A stretch of DNA of 64,000 bases from Streptomyces seoulensis (GCF_022846655.1 NZ_AP025667.1:4563001-4627000), one strand, 5' to 3'; counted from the first letter of the stretch, positions 37,501-48,932 are shown. The notes: a model not told the origin generated them from the letters alone. Numbers and translations: made by a program.

Positions 37501-38388
37501 GGCGGTGTCATCCACGAGATGACCGAGGCGCGGGACGTCCGGATGGGCATGTACGGCCACTCCAACCAGGTCGCGCACCACGTGATCTACATGTACGACG
37601 CGGCCGGCGAGCCGTGGAAGGCGCAGAAGAACGTGCGCGAGGCGCTGTCCCGCCTCTACACGGGCAGCGAGATCGGGCAGGGCTACCACGGCGACGAGGA
37701 CAACGGCGAGCAGTCGGCCTGGTACCTCTTCTCCTCGCTCGGCTTCTACCCGCTGGTCATGGGCAGCGGCGAGTACGCCATCGGCTCCCCGCAGTTCAAG
37801 AAGGCGACCGTCCACCTGGAGAACGGGCGGGACCTGGTGATCAAGGCCCCACAGAACAGCGACCGCAACGTGTACATCCAAGGCGTCCGATTCAACGGCC
37901 GTTCCTGGAACTCCACCTCGCTCCCCCACTCCCTGCTGTCGAAGGGCGGGGTGCTGGAGTTCTCGATGGGCGCCAAGCCGTCGTCGTGGGGCTCGGGCAA
38001 GGGCGCCGCTCCGGTGTCGGTCACCGAGGACGACAAGGTGCCGACCCCGCGCGCGGACGTGCTGAAGGGCGAGGGCCCGCTGTTCGACAACACCTCGGCG
38101 ACGAGCGCGGCGGTCACCTCGGTGGACCTGCCGGCCGGTGCCCCGGCCAAGGCCGTGCAGTACACGCTGACCTCGTCGGCGGACCGTGCCAAGGCGCCGA
38201 CGGGCTGGACCCTCCAGGGCTCTACGGACGGCACGTCCTGGCAGACGCTGGACAAGCGCTCGGGTGAATCCTTCGCCTGGGACCGCCAGACCCGGGCGTT
38301 CAGCGTGAGCGCGCCGGGTTCGTACACCAGGTACCGGCTGGTGCTGGACGGGGAGTCGACGCTGGCGGAGGTGGAACTGCTGGCCTGA
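34585..38388 (+). CDS. Secreted GH92 alpha-mannosidase with flanking discoidin-like domains
   Basis: A 1267-residue exported glycoside hydrolase. After the signal peptide (about 1-33) comes a discoidin/F5-8C-like binding domain (about 85-220, WVEFDLDQPVKVAAYALTSA) and a further beta domain. The GH92 catalytic region (about 400-1130) shows NNGFWDTYRTTWPAYSFF, GGWTSRWSSPGYADLMTGTS, and HGDEDNGEQSAWYLFSSLG with the acidic catalytic region. A second, shorter discoidin-like domain ends the protein. GH92 enzymes are Ca-dependent exo-alpha-mannosidases acting on N-glycans and mannans. It is divergent from ngcEFG and shares its operator with the second GH92 gene. Confidence 0.9.
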   Translation: MQRRSRHRWTPAVVLTTAFVMGVGAQGAAVAVPSKAPAAATEFASSFESGDPAPDWLNTVETGPDGAKRSSGVDGGYSTGIPGNATDHVTDLRASGENTGGGEVKENLTDVDPGSKWLTFAPTGWVEFDLDQPVKVAAYALTSANDHAERDPKDWRLEGSADGKDWKTLDTRTGESFPDRFGTKSYQLTEPAEYQHFRLEVTKNNGASDALQLADVQFSTGGGDGPAPQDMLALVDKGPSGSPTAKARAGFTGTHALRYAGRHTADGRGYSYDKVFDVDVKVARDTRLSYRLFPSMADGDRDYDATNVSVDLAFTDGTYLSSLGATDQHGFPLTPSGQGAAKGLYVNQWNDVASRIGSVAAGKTVDRILVAYDSPKGPAKFRGWVDDVALKRVAPERPKAHLSDYALTTRGTNSSGSFSRGNNFPAAAMPHGFNFWTPVTNASSLSWLYEYARANNDDNLPTVQAFSASHEPSPWMGDRQTFQLMPSAAKGTPDSGREARELAFRHENETARPYYYGVKFENGLKAEMTPTDHAAVLRFSYPGDDASVLFDNVTEQAGLTLDKEHGIVTGYSDVKSGLSTGATRLFVYGTFDKPVTEGSSSGVKGYLRFAAGADRTVTLRLATSLISLDQAKDNLRQEVPDGTSFDTVKARAQRAWDKILGKVEVEGATPEQLTTLYSSMYRLYLYPNSGFEKVDGKDRYASPFSPMPNPDTPTHTGAKIVDGKVYVNNGFWDTYRTTWPAYSFFTPSQAGEMVDGFVQQYKDGGWTSRWSSPGYADLMTGTSSDVAFADAYVKGVKFDAKAAYDAAVKNATVVPPSSGVGRKGMSTSPFLGYTSSDTHEGLSWAMEGYVNDYGIAKMGEALYEKTGEKRYQEESRYFLNRARDYVNLYDSEAGFFQGKDAKGNWRVDSAKYDPRVWGYDYTETNGWGYAFTAPQDSRGLANLYGGRGGLGDKLDEYFATPETASPEYVGSYGGVIHEMTEARDVRMGMYGHSNQVAHHVIYMYDAAGEPWKAQKNVREALSRLYTGSEIGQGYHGDEDNGEQSAWYLFSSLGFYPLVMGSGEYAIGSPQFKKATVHLENGRDLVIKAPQNSDRNVYIQGVRFNGRSWNSTSLPHSLLSKGGVLEFSMGAKPSSWGSGKGAAPVSVTEDDKVPTPRADVLKGEGPLFDNTSATSAAVTSVDLPAGAPAKAVQYTLTSSADRAKAPTGWTLQGSTDGTSWQTLDKRSGESFAWDRQTRAFSVSAPGSYTRYRLVLDGESTLAEVELLA

Positions 38389-38407
38389 CGGCTCCTCCTG
38401 GACGGAC

Positions 38408-38439
38408 GAAGGGGCGGTTCCCTCGGGGACCGCCCCTTC
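38408..38439 (+). terminator. Terminator after the first GH92 gene
   Basis: A 14-bp stem with one bulged T (GAAGGGGCGG-T-TCCC against GGGACCGCCCCTTC) begins 20 bases after the stop. Confidence 0.7.
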
Positions 38440-38537
38440 CTCGTGCCGTCTGCTCCGGCGATGAGGGGGCATTAGCCGGTGGGTCGGGCCCGCGCGGTCC
38501 GGCCCGACCCCGCCGACCGAGCCGAGGAGCGACAGCG

Positions 38538-40253
38538 ATGCCGACCGCCGTACCGGAGAGATCTGCCGGACTGCCCGAGGACGGGCCCCGCCCCGCGAAG
38601 GCAGCCGCCGCCGGACGCCCCCGCGAGATGCCGCGCGGCGTGGCCCGGGCTGCCGCGTCCATCGGCGCCCTGGCCGTGTGCCAGGCCGTGCTGATGATCG
38701 GCGTGGGCTTCCTGATCACCGGCCCCGCCCGGCACCTGTGGCCGATGACGGCCGAGGACGGCGTCAACCGGGGCCTGGAGCGGCTGCGCACCTCCACCCT
38801 GACCACGCTGTCCTCGATCGGGTCCGAGCTGGGCAACACGGGCACCGTGATCGGGGTGACGCTGGCGGCCTGCCTGGCGCTGATCCTGATACCCAGGCTG
38901 CCGATGTGGCGTCAGGCGTCGTTCCTGGCGCTCGGGGTCGCCCTCCAGTCGCTGGTGTTCCTGGTCATCACCATCGCGGTGGACCGCCAGCGCCCCGACG
39001 TGCACCGGCTCGACGGCTCCCTGCCGACCTCCAGCTACACCTCCGGCCACACCGGCGCCGCCACCGCCGTCTACGGCGGTCTCGCCGTCCTCGTGCTGTC
39101 CCGCGTACGGAACCCCTGGCGGCGCGTGCTGGCCGCGCTGCTGCTCCTGCTGCCGGTCATCGTGGGCGTCTCCCGCCTGTACCGGGGCATGCACCACCCC
39201 ACCGACGTGCTCGGCGGCATGGTCAACGGCGCGCTGGCCCTGCTGATCGTGGGGCACGCCCTGCTCCGCGACGGCCGGGTCTCGGCGCCCTCCGCCCTGC
39301 CCGTCGTCCCCGAGGCGGCCCGCGCCGAGCGGCTGCCGGGCCGGGTCGCCGTGGTCGTCAACCCCACCACGGTCGACGAGAGCGCGCGGGACGAACTGCG
39401 CCGGGTCCTCGCCCAGCACGGCCACCACGAACCGGTGTTCATCGAGACGACGGCGGCCGACCCCGGCGGCGGCCAGACCGCCCAGGCGCTCGACGAGGGC
39501 GCCGCGCTGGTCGTGGTCTGCGGCGGCGACGGCACCGTACGCGCGGCCGCCGACCGGCTGGCCGACAGCGGTGTCCCGCTCGCCGTCGTGCCCTGCGGCA
39601 CCGGCAACCTCCTCGCCCGCAACCTCGGTCTGCCGCTCTCCCCGGCCGAGGCCCTGGACGCCGCGCTCGGCGGCGCGCCCCGCGCCCTGGACCTCGCTCG
39701 GGTCGAGGGCGACGGCCTGCCCGCCACCCACTTCGCCGTCATGTCCGGCGTCGGCCTGGACGCCGCGATGATGAAGTACGCGGAGGATCACGACCGGGCC
39801 AAGTCCCTGCTGGGCTGGCCCGCCTACGTGCTCGCCGCCCCGAAGGCGATGCGCGGCCCCCGGATGCGCCTGAGCGTCCGCCTCGACGGGGCCGCGCCAC
39901 TGCGCCGTACGGCCCGCATGGCGCTCGTCGGCAACACCGGCGCCCTCCAGGGCGGCCTGCGCCTGATCCCGGACGCCCGGCCCGACGACGGTGTGCTGGA
40001 CCTGCTGATCCTCGACCCGCGGGGCCCCGGCGGCTGGCTGCGCACCCTGGGCACGCTGCTGCTGCACCGGAAGCGGGACGCACAGGAGGGCGACGGGCAG
40101 CCGGAGTTCCGCACCTTCCGCCGGGCCGAGTTCACCTTCGACGCACCCCAGCCCCGCGAGATCGACGGGGACCCGGTCGGGTCGGGACGCAGGCTGACCG
40201 TGGAGGTCAGGCCGGGCGCGCTGACCGTACTGGTCCCGGACCGGGAGGGCTGA
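38538..40253 (+). CDS. PAP2 phosphatase fused to a diacylglycerol-kinase-like lipid kinase
   Basis: A 571-residue membrane protein with two opposing-type lipid enzymes in one chain. Residues about 35-235 are a PAP2 phosphatase with several helices and its three motifs (VDRQRPDVH, YTSGHTGA, SRLYRGMHHPTDVLGG). Residues about 265-560 are a DAGK/sphingosine-kinase-type catalytic domain (VAVVVNPTT, VVVCGGDGTVRAAA, PCGTGNLLARNLGLP, VLDLLILDP). It could recycle undecaprenyl or phosphatidic phosphate. The ATG follows GAGGAGCG. It is the first gene of a three-gene operon. Confidence 0.88.
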   Translation: MPTAVPERSAGLPEDGPRPAKAAAAGRPREMPRGVARAAASIGALAVCQAVLMIGVGFLITGPARHLWPMTAEDGVNRGLERLRTSTLTTLSSIGSELGNTGTVIGVTLAACLALILIPRLPMWRQASFLALGVALQSLVFLVITIAVDRQRPDVHRLDGSLPTSSYTSGHTGAATAVYGGLAVLVLSRVRNPWRRVLAALLLLLPVIVGVSRLYRGMHHPTDVLGGMVNGALALLIVGHALLRDGRVSAPSALPVVPEAARAERLPGRVAVVVNPTTVDESARDELRRVLAQHGHHEPVFIETTAADPGGGQTAQALDEGAALVVVCGGDGTVRAAADRLADSGVPLAVVPCGTGNLLARNLGLPLSPAEALDAALGGAPRALDLARVEGDGLPATHFAVMSGVGLDAAMMKYAEDHDRAKSLLGWPAYVLAAPKAMRGPRMRLSVRLDGAAPLRRTARMALVGNTGALQGGLRLIPDARPDDGVLDLLILDPRGPGGWLRTLGTLLLHRKRDAQEGDGQPEFRTFRRAEFTFDAPQPREIDGDPVGSGRRLTVEVRPGALTVLVPDREG

Positions 40254-40254
40254 C

Positions 40255-41208
40255 ATGGGCAGCGCCACCAAGGTCCCCGAGACCCGGGACATGAGCGGGG
40301 ACGAACTCTCCGCCGACGAGGCGTGGGTGACCCTGCGCCGCTACGGCGGCTGGTCGCTGCTGCGCGACGCCTTCCTCCGCTTCCGCTACGCCGACGGGTT
40401 CAGCCATTCCCGCGCGCTCGCCCTCCAGACGGTGCTGGCGGTGATCCCGCTGGCCCTGGCGTTCGTCGGCCTGTCCACCAGCCTGCACACCGAGGACATC
40501 GGCAGGATGGCCGAGCTGACGATCCACCGGATCGCCGAGGGGCCCAGCGCGGAGGTGGTCGACGACGCGCTCGACCGCAGCCGTCGCAAGGCGGGCGACG
40601 GCGCCCAGGTCGCCCTCTGGTTCGGCGCGATCTTCTCCATCGTCAACGTCACCACGGCCATGTGCCAGATAGAGCGCGGCGCCAACCGCATATACGGCAA
40701 CGAACGCGACCGGCCCTTCCACCTCAAGTACTCGCGCGGGCTGGTCATGGCGCTGTGCGCGGGGTTCCCGCTCGGCCTGGGCTTCATCGTCGTGGTCGCC
40801 GGGGACGACCTGGCCTCGGCCGCGGGCGCCGTCTACGGGCTCGGCTCCACCGCCCAGATGACGTGGAACGTGGTGCGCTGGCCCTTCGGGCTGCTGCTCG
40901 CCCTGATCTCCGCCAGCGCAATATTCCGGCGCTCCCCGCGCCGCAAGCAGCCGGGCTACACCTGGCTGGCCTTCGGCGCGGCGGTGTACCTGGTGCTCTG
41001 GACGACCCTGACCTGGGTGCTCACGCTGTACCTCGACCTGAGCGGCTCCTTCGACACCGTCTACGGTCCGCTCAGCGCCTTCATGTCCCTGCTGCTGTGG
41101 GCCTACCTGACCTCGGTGGCCCTGTTCCTCGGGCTGTCCTTCGCCGCGCAGTTGGAGGCGGCGCGCGGGCGGCGGCCCGAACCGATCCAACCCGATCCGG
41201 GGGTCTGA
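40255..41208 (+). CDS. YihY/BrkB-family inner-membrane protein
   Basis: A 317-residue integral membrane protein with about six helices and the family features: an N-terminal amphipathic region with RYADGFSHSRALALQTVLAV, INVTT-like NVTTAMCQIERGANRIYG, and FGAAVYLVLWTTLTWVLTLY. Biochemical function is not established for the family. It begins one base after the upstream stop and overlaps the next start (TGATG), so it is co-translated with two PAP2 proteins; a role in lipid or isoprenoid-carrier metabolism is inferred. Confidence 0.85.
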   Translation: MGSATKVPETRDMSGDELSADEAWVTLRRYGGWSLLRDAFLRFRYADGFSHSRALALQTVLAVIPLALAFVGLSTSLHTEDIGRMAELTIHRIAEGPSAEVVDDALDRSRRKAGDGAQVALWFGAIFSIVNVTTAMCQIERGANRIYGNERDRPFHLKYSRGLVMALCAGFPLGLGFIVVVAGDDLASAAGAVYGLGSTAQMTWNVVRWPFGLLLALISASAIFRRSPRRKQPGYTWLAFGAAVYLVLWTTLTWVLTLYLDLSGSFDTVYGPLSAFMSLLLWAYLTSVALFLGLSFAAQLEAARGRRPEPIQPDPGV

Positions 41209-41972
41209 TGCGCACGAGAACCACGACTCTGAAGGCCACCGACCGGCGGTTCGGCGTCCGGCTGCTCGCTGCGGCCGGGGTCGCCGCTGCCGCCGCCGTG
41301 CCGTTCGCGCTGCTGCTGGTCCTGGTGGAGGGGCAATGGCGGCCGCTTCGCGACCTCGACCGCGACGCGGCGAACGGCTTGCACCAGGTCGCCGTGGACC
41401 ATCCCGCCTGGACGAGCACCCTGCGTGTGCTGTCCGACTACGTCTGGGACCCGCTGACCCTGCGCGTGGCCGTGGCGCTGCTGACCGGCTGGCTGCTGTG
41501 GCGCGGTGCCCGGCGGCTGGCCGCGTGGGCGGCGGCGACGGCGGTGGCCGGGGGGCTGATCGGCCTCGGGGTCAAGACGGTGGTCGAGCGGGCGCGGCCG
41601 GTGCTGGAGGACCCCGTGGCGCACGCGCCGGGCTATTCCTTCCCGTCCGGGCACGCGATGACGGCCACCACCTCGTTCGCGGTGTTCCTGCTGGTCCTGC
41701 TGCCCCTGGTGCCGCGCCGCGCCCGTGTCGTGTGCTGGGCCGTGGCGGTGCTGTCGGTGCTCGGGGTCGGCTTCACGCGGGTCGCGCTGGGCGTGCACTG
41801 GTTCAGCGACGTGCTCGGCGGGTGGCTGCTCGGGCTGGCCGTCGTCGTCCTGACCGGCCGGGCCTTCGAGGCGTGGCGGTCGGACACGGGCCGACGGCCC
41901 ACGCACGTCGCGGAGGGGCTGGAGCCCGAACTCACCGGCCCGAGCCCCGAGCCGGACTCCGCCCCCCGCTGA
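41208..41972 (+). CDS. PAP2-family membrane phosphatase
   Basis: A 254-residue PAP2 protein with five to six helices and all three motifs: KTVVERARPVLED, the central YSFPSGHAMTAT, and TRVALGVHWFSDVLGGW. Likely substrates are undecaprenyl pyrophosphate or phosphatidate. The start ATG 41208 overlaps the BrkB stop by one base. The last 35 residues form an acidic, Pro-rich cytosolic tail. Convergent with the next gene, eight bases apart. Confidence 0.9.
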   Translation: MRTRTTTLKATDRRFGVRLLAAAGVAAAAAVPFALLLVLVEGQWRPLRDLDRDAANGLHQVAVDHPAWTSTLRVLSDYVWDPLTLRVAVALLTGWLLWRGARRLAAWAAATAVAGGLIGLGVKTVVERARPVLEDPVAHAPGYSFPSGHAMTATTSFAVFLLVLLPLVPRRARVVCWAVAVLSVLGVGFTRVALGVHWFSDVLGGWLLGLAVVVLTGRAFEAWRSDTGRRPTHVAEGLEPELTGPSPEPDSAPR

Positions 41973-41979
41973 AGACGCG

Positions 41980-42405
41980 TCACACGCCGGTCAGCCGGCC
42001 GATCTCCTGGGGGTCGAGCCCGGTCAGCCGGGCGATGCGCGGCGCCGGGACCCCGGCGGTCAGGGCCCGGTGCACCAGGGTCTCCCAGCCCTGCGTGGCG
42101 TCGCGGAAGTCCAGCAGTTCGCGCTCCATGTCGGTGACCGACTGGGGTGCGCACTCCTGCTGGACCCGGACCTCCTCCGCCTCGGTCAGCGGGATCGGCA
42201 GGCGTTCGGCCTCCTCGGGGATGAGGATCTCCGACCCCGCGGGCAGGATCCTCAACTGCTCGGAGGAGGGGGCCACGTCATGGGCGGAGATCCAGCCCCG
42301 CACGGCCGGGGTCTGGTCGCATTCCAGCGGGGCGACGGCGGCCATGGCCGCGCCGAGGCTCGGGTGACGGTCGGGGAGCAGGAAGAGGTAAGCCTCGTCG
42401 GCCAT
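41980..42405 (-). CDS. DUF6003-like hypothetical protein
   Basis: A 141-residue acidic soluble protein that looks like a small Streptomyces-restricted family I recall as DUF6003 (start MADEAYLFLLPDRHPSLGAA). The C-terminal third (GWETLVHRALTAGVPAPRIARLTGLDPQEIGRLTG) reads like a helix-turn-helix-type helical end. No function is known. Transcribed alone toward the PAP2 operon. Confidence 0.65.
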   Translation of the reverse strand: MADEAYLFLLPDRHPSLGAAMAAVAPLECDQTPAVRGWISAHDVAPSSEQLRILPAGSEILIPEEAERLPIPLTEAEEVRVQQECAPQSVTDMERELLDFRDATQGWETLVHRALTAGVPAPRIARLTGLDPQEIGRLTGV

Positions 42406-42495
42406 CGGGCGGTTCCGCCTTGTCGGTGTCGGTTTGGGTGCGGAGACAGATGCTACTGCCGCCGCACCACACCTTGGAGGCGGAACCGGCCCGGG

Positions 42496-45400
42496 TCAGC
42501 CCGTGGCGAGGCAGAACACGTGCAGGTCACCGCCGTCCGGCAGCTTCACGCTCCTGATCCTCTTGCCGTCCGGCGCGCTGAACGGCTTGGTGGCGAACAC
42601 ATAGGTGGCGACGGGGTCCTTGTCGGCGCCCGCGACGTTGCGGTACGCGGCCTTGGCGACGACCTCGTTGCCGTACTGGACGCTGCCGCCTCCCCCGCCG
42701 ACGGTCCAGTCGGTGAAGGAGAGGTCGGCGGTGGAGGTGCTGCCGTCGGTGTAGGTGACGGTGGCCTTGGCCGACTGGTTGCCGTTGACGGCGCTGCCGA
42801 TGAAGGCCAACGAGGCTGCCGGATCAGTGAGTTCGACGGTCTGGCCGTGGGCGGAGGCGTTGTCCGGACGGCCGGCGGGCGAGTCGGGCCAGGTGTAGGC
42901 GAGGCCGCCGACCGTGGCCTGCTTGCCCGCGGTGAGACCGGCGTCGGCGAGGGCCTGCTTCGAGTAACTCCAGCCGCCGCCGTCGTAGTCCGCCTCGTCG
43001 TGGTCTCCGGTGTCGTCCGAGACGCCGGTGTTGTCGTAGGCGGCCAGCAGGCTGCCGGGGGCGGCGACGGTCAGGGAGACGGGCTGCTCGTAGGAGGTGC
43101 TGCCCGAGGTCACCGTCACCTTGGCGGTGTAGAAGCCCTGGGTGGCGTCCTGGGCTGCGGTGAGGGTGATCCGTTGTGCCCCGCCGTTGACCGTGCCCTC
43201 CGCGGGGGTGGCGGTGACTCCGGCGGGCGTCTCGGTCCTGAAGCGGACCTCGGGGCCGGTGCCGCCGTTCAGTGACAGCGCCCGTACGTCGATCGTGGCG
43301 CTGTCGCCGGGGGCGAGGGTGGCGGTGGTCGGGCCGACGCCGATCTGGTACGGCTGCTCGCCCTGGCGGAAGGAGGGCGGCGGGGTCTTGGCGCCCCAGG
43401 CGCGGTTCGGGGTGGTGCCCAGCCGGTAGTCGAGCCGGCCGCCGTCCCGCACGAAGGACGCGGGCAGCCAGGCCCGGTCACTGGAGCGGCCGTCGACCTT
43501 CAGGGACTGGACGTACGGCGCGTCGGCGGCAGCGCCCTCGGCCCGGATCGAGATGTCGTTGCCGTGTGGACGCTTGATCTCCACCCGCTCGAACAGCGGT
43601 GAGGCCAGGACCAGTTCGGATCGCGAGGGCACCTGCGGGTACATGCCCATGGCCGAGAAGACGTACCAGGCCGACATCGCGCCGAGGTCGTCGTTGCCCG
43701 GGATGCCGCCCGGCCCGGTGGACCAGAGCTGCCGCATCGCCGCGCGGACGGTGTCCTGCGTCTTGTAGGGGGCGCCCGCGTAGGCGTACAGATAAGGCAC
43801 GTTGATCGAGGGCTCGTTGTCCATCTCGGACTTGGCGCCGCCCTGGCCGGTGAAGGCCCACTTGCCGTCGGCGGTGTGGAAGAAGGAGTCCAGCCGGGCC
43901 AGCGCCTTGTCGGTGCCGCCCAGCGCGGCGAACAGTCCGGCCGGGTTGTGCTGGACCATCCAGGTGTACTGGGCGGCGCTGCCCTCCACGAAGCCGTTAC
44001 CGGTGTCCGGGGTGAAGCCGGTCACCCAACTGCCGTCCGCCTTGCGGTTGGCGATGTAGCCGCCGGTGGAGTCGGCCGCGACGTTGAAGTTGTTCTGCCA
44101 CCACTGGGCGCGTTCGGCGAACCGCTTCTCGGTCTTCTCCTCCCCTGCCGCCGCTGCCAGTTGCGAGAGGGAGAAGTCGGCGGTGGACATCTCCAGCGTC
44201 TCGGCGGCGCCGCCCCAGGCGTTGGAGACGCTGGGCATGTAGTGCTGCTTCAGGTACTTGTCGAGCGAGGGGCGCTGGCCCACGGACAGCACCGGCTTGC
44301 CGGCCGGGGACAGATCCTGCTCCGTGGGCACGGTGGCGGCCTTGACCAGGGACTTCAGGGCGCCCTTGAGGTCGAACCCGGTGCCGCCGAAGGCGTGGAT
44401 GCCGGCGAGCGCGCTGGGCGAGGGGTCGCCGTTCATGACGTGGGTGCCGCCCGCGCCGTGCAGCCAGCGGTCCCAGATGCCGCCGTTCTGCCCGGCCAGC
44501 TCGTAGAGCGACTGGGCGATGTCGGAGCCGGTGCGCGGGTCGAGCAGGGTGAGCAACTGGACCTGGTCGCGGTAGACGTCCCAGCCGGAGAAGGTGCCGT
44601 ACTGGGCGCGGTGGCCGTGTCCCACCCGGTGCACCTCGCCGTCGCTGCCCCGGTAGCGGCCGTCGGCGTCGCTGATGACGTTGGGGTGGAACAGGGCGTG
44701 GTAGAGCGCGGTGTAGAAGGTGGTGCGCTCGGCGTCGGTGCCGCCGCCGACCCGGATGGCCCCGAGCCGCTCCCGCCAGGCGGCGCGGGCGGCGTCCCGG
44801 ACGGCGTCGAAGGAGCGGCGCGGGCCGTTCTCGGCGCGCAGGTTGGCCTCGGCGGCGTCCTGGCTGACGTAGGAGATACCGACCTTGACGTTCACCGGGC
44901 CCTCGCCGGGCGCGAACTCGACGTATCCTCCGGCGCCCTTTCCGGCGACGGGCCGGCCGCCGTGGGAGAAGCCGCCGGTGCCGCCGGAGGCGCTGGTGGA
45001 GCCGGGATTCAGCTTGTCGTCCTGCCAGGTACCGGTGGCCTTGAAGGCGCGGTCGAAGTGGGCGGTGAAGTACAGGGTGTAGTAGGAGCGTTGGCCCTCG
45101 GGGTCGAGGTAGCCGCAGAAGTTGCCGGAGGTGACGGAGCCGGAGACGGTACGGGTCGCGGGGTCGATGCTGACCTTCGAATCCTCCGAGCCCACCTCGG
45201 AGTTGGCGGTGCGCACGAGCAGCGAGGCGGGCTTTCCGGCGGGGTAGGAGAAGCGGGCCGAGCCGGTGCGGGCGGTCGCGGTCAGGTCGGCGGTGACTCC
45301 GGAGGCGAGGCCGAGCTTGTAGTGGCCGGGCTCGGCGGTCTCGTCGGTGTGCGTGAAGTCGGAGGCGTAGAGGGCGTCCTTGGTGTCGCTCGCCGGGGAG

Positions 45401-45765
45401 GAGGCGACCTCACCGGCGTACGGGAAGAAGGGGATGTCCCCGCTGCCGCCCGCGCAGCCGGTGCCGGACATGTGGGTGAGGCTGAAGCCCCGGACGCGGG
45501 TGGCGTCGTGGTGGTAACCGCCGGGCGCCGTGGTGCGGGTGGCGTCGCCTCTGGTGGTCTCCGGGCTCCAGGAGAGCATGCCGAAGGGCACCACGGCGCC
45601 GGGATAGGTGTCGCCGCCGTTGCTGGTGCCGATCAGCGGATCGACGTACGAGGTCGGGTCGTCGACGAGGCCGGGGGGTGCGGAGCCCGCCGCGAGGGCG
45701 GGGGTGGCGCCGCCCACCGCGAGCGCGGCGGCCAGCAGCAGGGGCATGGGTCTAAAACGCATCAC
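42496..45765 (-). CDS. Secreted GH92 alpha-mannosidase with C-terminal binding modules
   Basis: A 1089-residue exported GH92 enzyme. The signal peptide ends near residue 26 (GGATPALAAGS). The N-terminal sandwich domain begins with DPTSYVDPLIGTSNGGDTYP and contains a GTGCAGGSGD-type loop. The catalytic domain includes SGWDVYRDQVQLLTLLDP, GGIWDRWLHGAGGTHVMNGDP and PGNDDLGAMSAWYVFSAMG, the canonical acidic catalytic region. Two extra beta modules follow: a NEW3-like domain and a terminal carbohydrate-binding-like domain. Start GTG 45765 has AGGAGG nine bases upstream; ATG 45762 is equally possible. Its promoter carries the same palindrome as the other GH92 gene. Confidence 0.9.
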   Translation of the reverse strand: MMRFRPMPLLLAAALAVGGATPALAAGSAPPGLVDDPTSYVDPLIGTSNGGDTYPGAVVPFGMLSWSPETTRGDATRTTAPGGYHHDATRVRGFSLTHMSGTGCAGGSGDIPFFPYAGEVASSPASDTKDALYASDFTHTDETAEPGHYKLGLASGVTADLTATARTGSARFSYPAGKPASLLVRTANSEVGSEDSKVSIDPATRTVSGSVTSGNFCGYLDPEGQRSYYTLYFTAHFDRAFKATGTWQDDKLNPGSTSASGGTGGFSHGGRPVAGKGAGGYVEFAPGEGPVNVKVGISYVSQDAAEANLRAENGPRRSFDAVRDAARAAWRERLGAIRVGGGTDAERTTFYTALYHALFHPNVISDADGRYRGSDGEVHRVGHGHRAQYGTFSGWDVYRDQVQLLTLLDPRTGSDIAQSLYELAGQNGGIWDRWLHGAGGTHVMNGDPSPSALAGIHAFGGTGFDLKGALKSLVKAATVPTEQDLSPAGKPVLSVGQRPSLDKYLKQHYMPSVSNAWGGAAETLEMSTADFSLSQLAAAAGEEKTEKRFAERAQWWQNNFNVAADSTGGYIANRKADGSWVTGFTPDTGNGFVEGSAAQYTWMVQHNPAGLFAALGGTDKALARLDSFFHTADGKWAFTGQGGAKSEMDNEPSINVPYLYAYAGAPYKTQDTVRAAMRQLWSTGPGGIPGNDDLGAMSAWYVFSAMGMYPQVPSRSELVLASPLFERVEIKRPHGNDISIRAEGAAADAPYVQSLKVDGRSSDRAWLPASFVRDGGRLDYRLGTTPNRAWGAKTPPPSFRQGEQPYQIGVGPTTATLAPGDSATIDVRALSLNGGTGPEVRFRTETPAGVTATPAEGTVNGGAQRITLTAAQDATQGFYTAKVTVTSGSTSYEQPVSLTVAAPGSLLAAYDNTGVSDDTGDHDEADYDGGGWSYSKQALADAGLTAGKQATVGGLAYTWPDSPAGRPDNASAHGQTVELTDPAASLAFIGSAVNGNQSAKATVTYTDGSTSTADLSFTDWTVGGGGGSVQYGNEVVAKAAYRNVAGADKDPVATYVFATKPFSAPDGKRIRSVKLPDGGDLHVFCLATG

Positions 45766-45891
45766 GCGGCCCTTCCTCCTTGCGGACGGGTCGCGCACCA
45801 CTGGTCGCACAAGCCGCAGGGACAGTAACGCGCGCCGGCCGCACCACGGAAGAGGGCCGCGCCCGCCCCACCTCATTGCCTCAAGTTGCTT

Positions 45892-45949
45892 GACATCGTT
45901 GTCCGTTGGGGCGGTAGAGTCAGGAACGGAATCACTAGACAACGTTGTC
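45892..45949. promoter_or_regulatory. Two palindromic operator candidates upstream of the second GH92 gene
   Basis: Perfect GACAACGTTGTC at 45938-45949, identical to the site upstream of the first GH92 gene, and a one-mismatch copy GACATCGTTGTC at 45892-45903. They are 46 bp apart centre to centre, compatible with cooperative or looping binding. The rest of the 383-bp gap 45766-46148 shows no gene apart from the acnA terminator. Confidence 0.65.
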
Positions 45950-46094
45950 GCGCTCCACCTGGCGAGGCGCCCCGAAGCCCCGCCGCCACAAGCCGCTCAG
46001 CACCGCGCACGACCTCTGTCCGCTCCGGGCGGGCACCCCGTCCCCCCGGCCCCGCCCGGAGCACCCCCCGCGCCCGCTTCCCCGGGCACGGCGA

Positions 46095-46128
46095 AGGGCC
46101 GCACCCCCGTCACCGGGAGTGCGGCCCT
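46095..46128 (-). terminator. Terminator after acnA
   Basis: A near-perfect 15-bp hairpin (AGGGCCGCACCCCCG opposite CGGGAGTGCGGCCCT) begins 20 bases beyond the acnA stop. Confidence 0.75.
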
Positions 46129-46148
46129 CAACTGCGTTTCCTGCCCGC

Positions 46149-48932
<2,784 letters not shown>

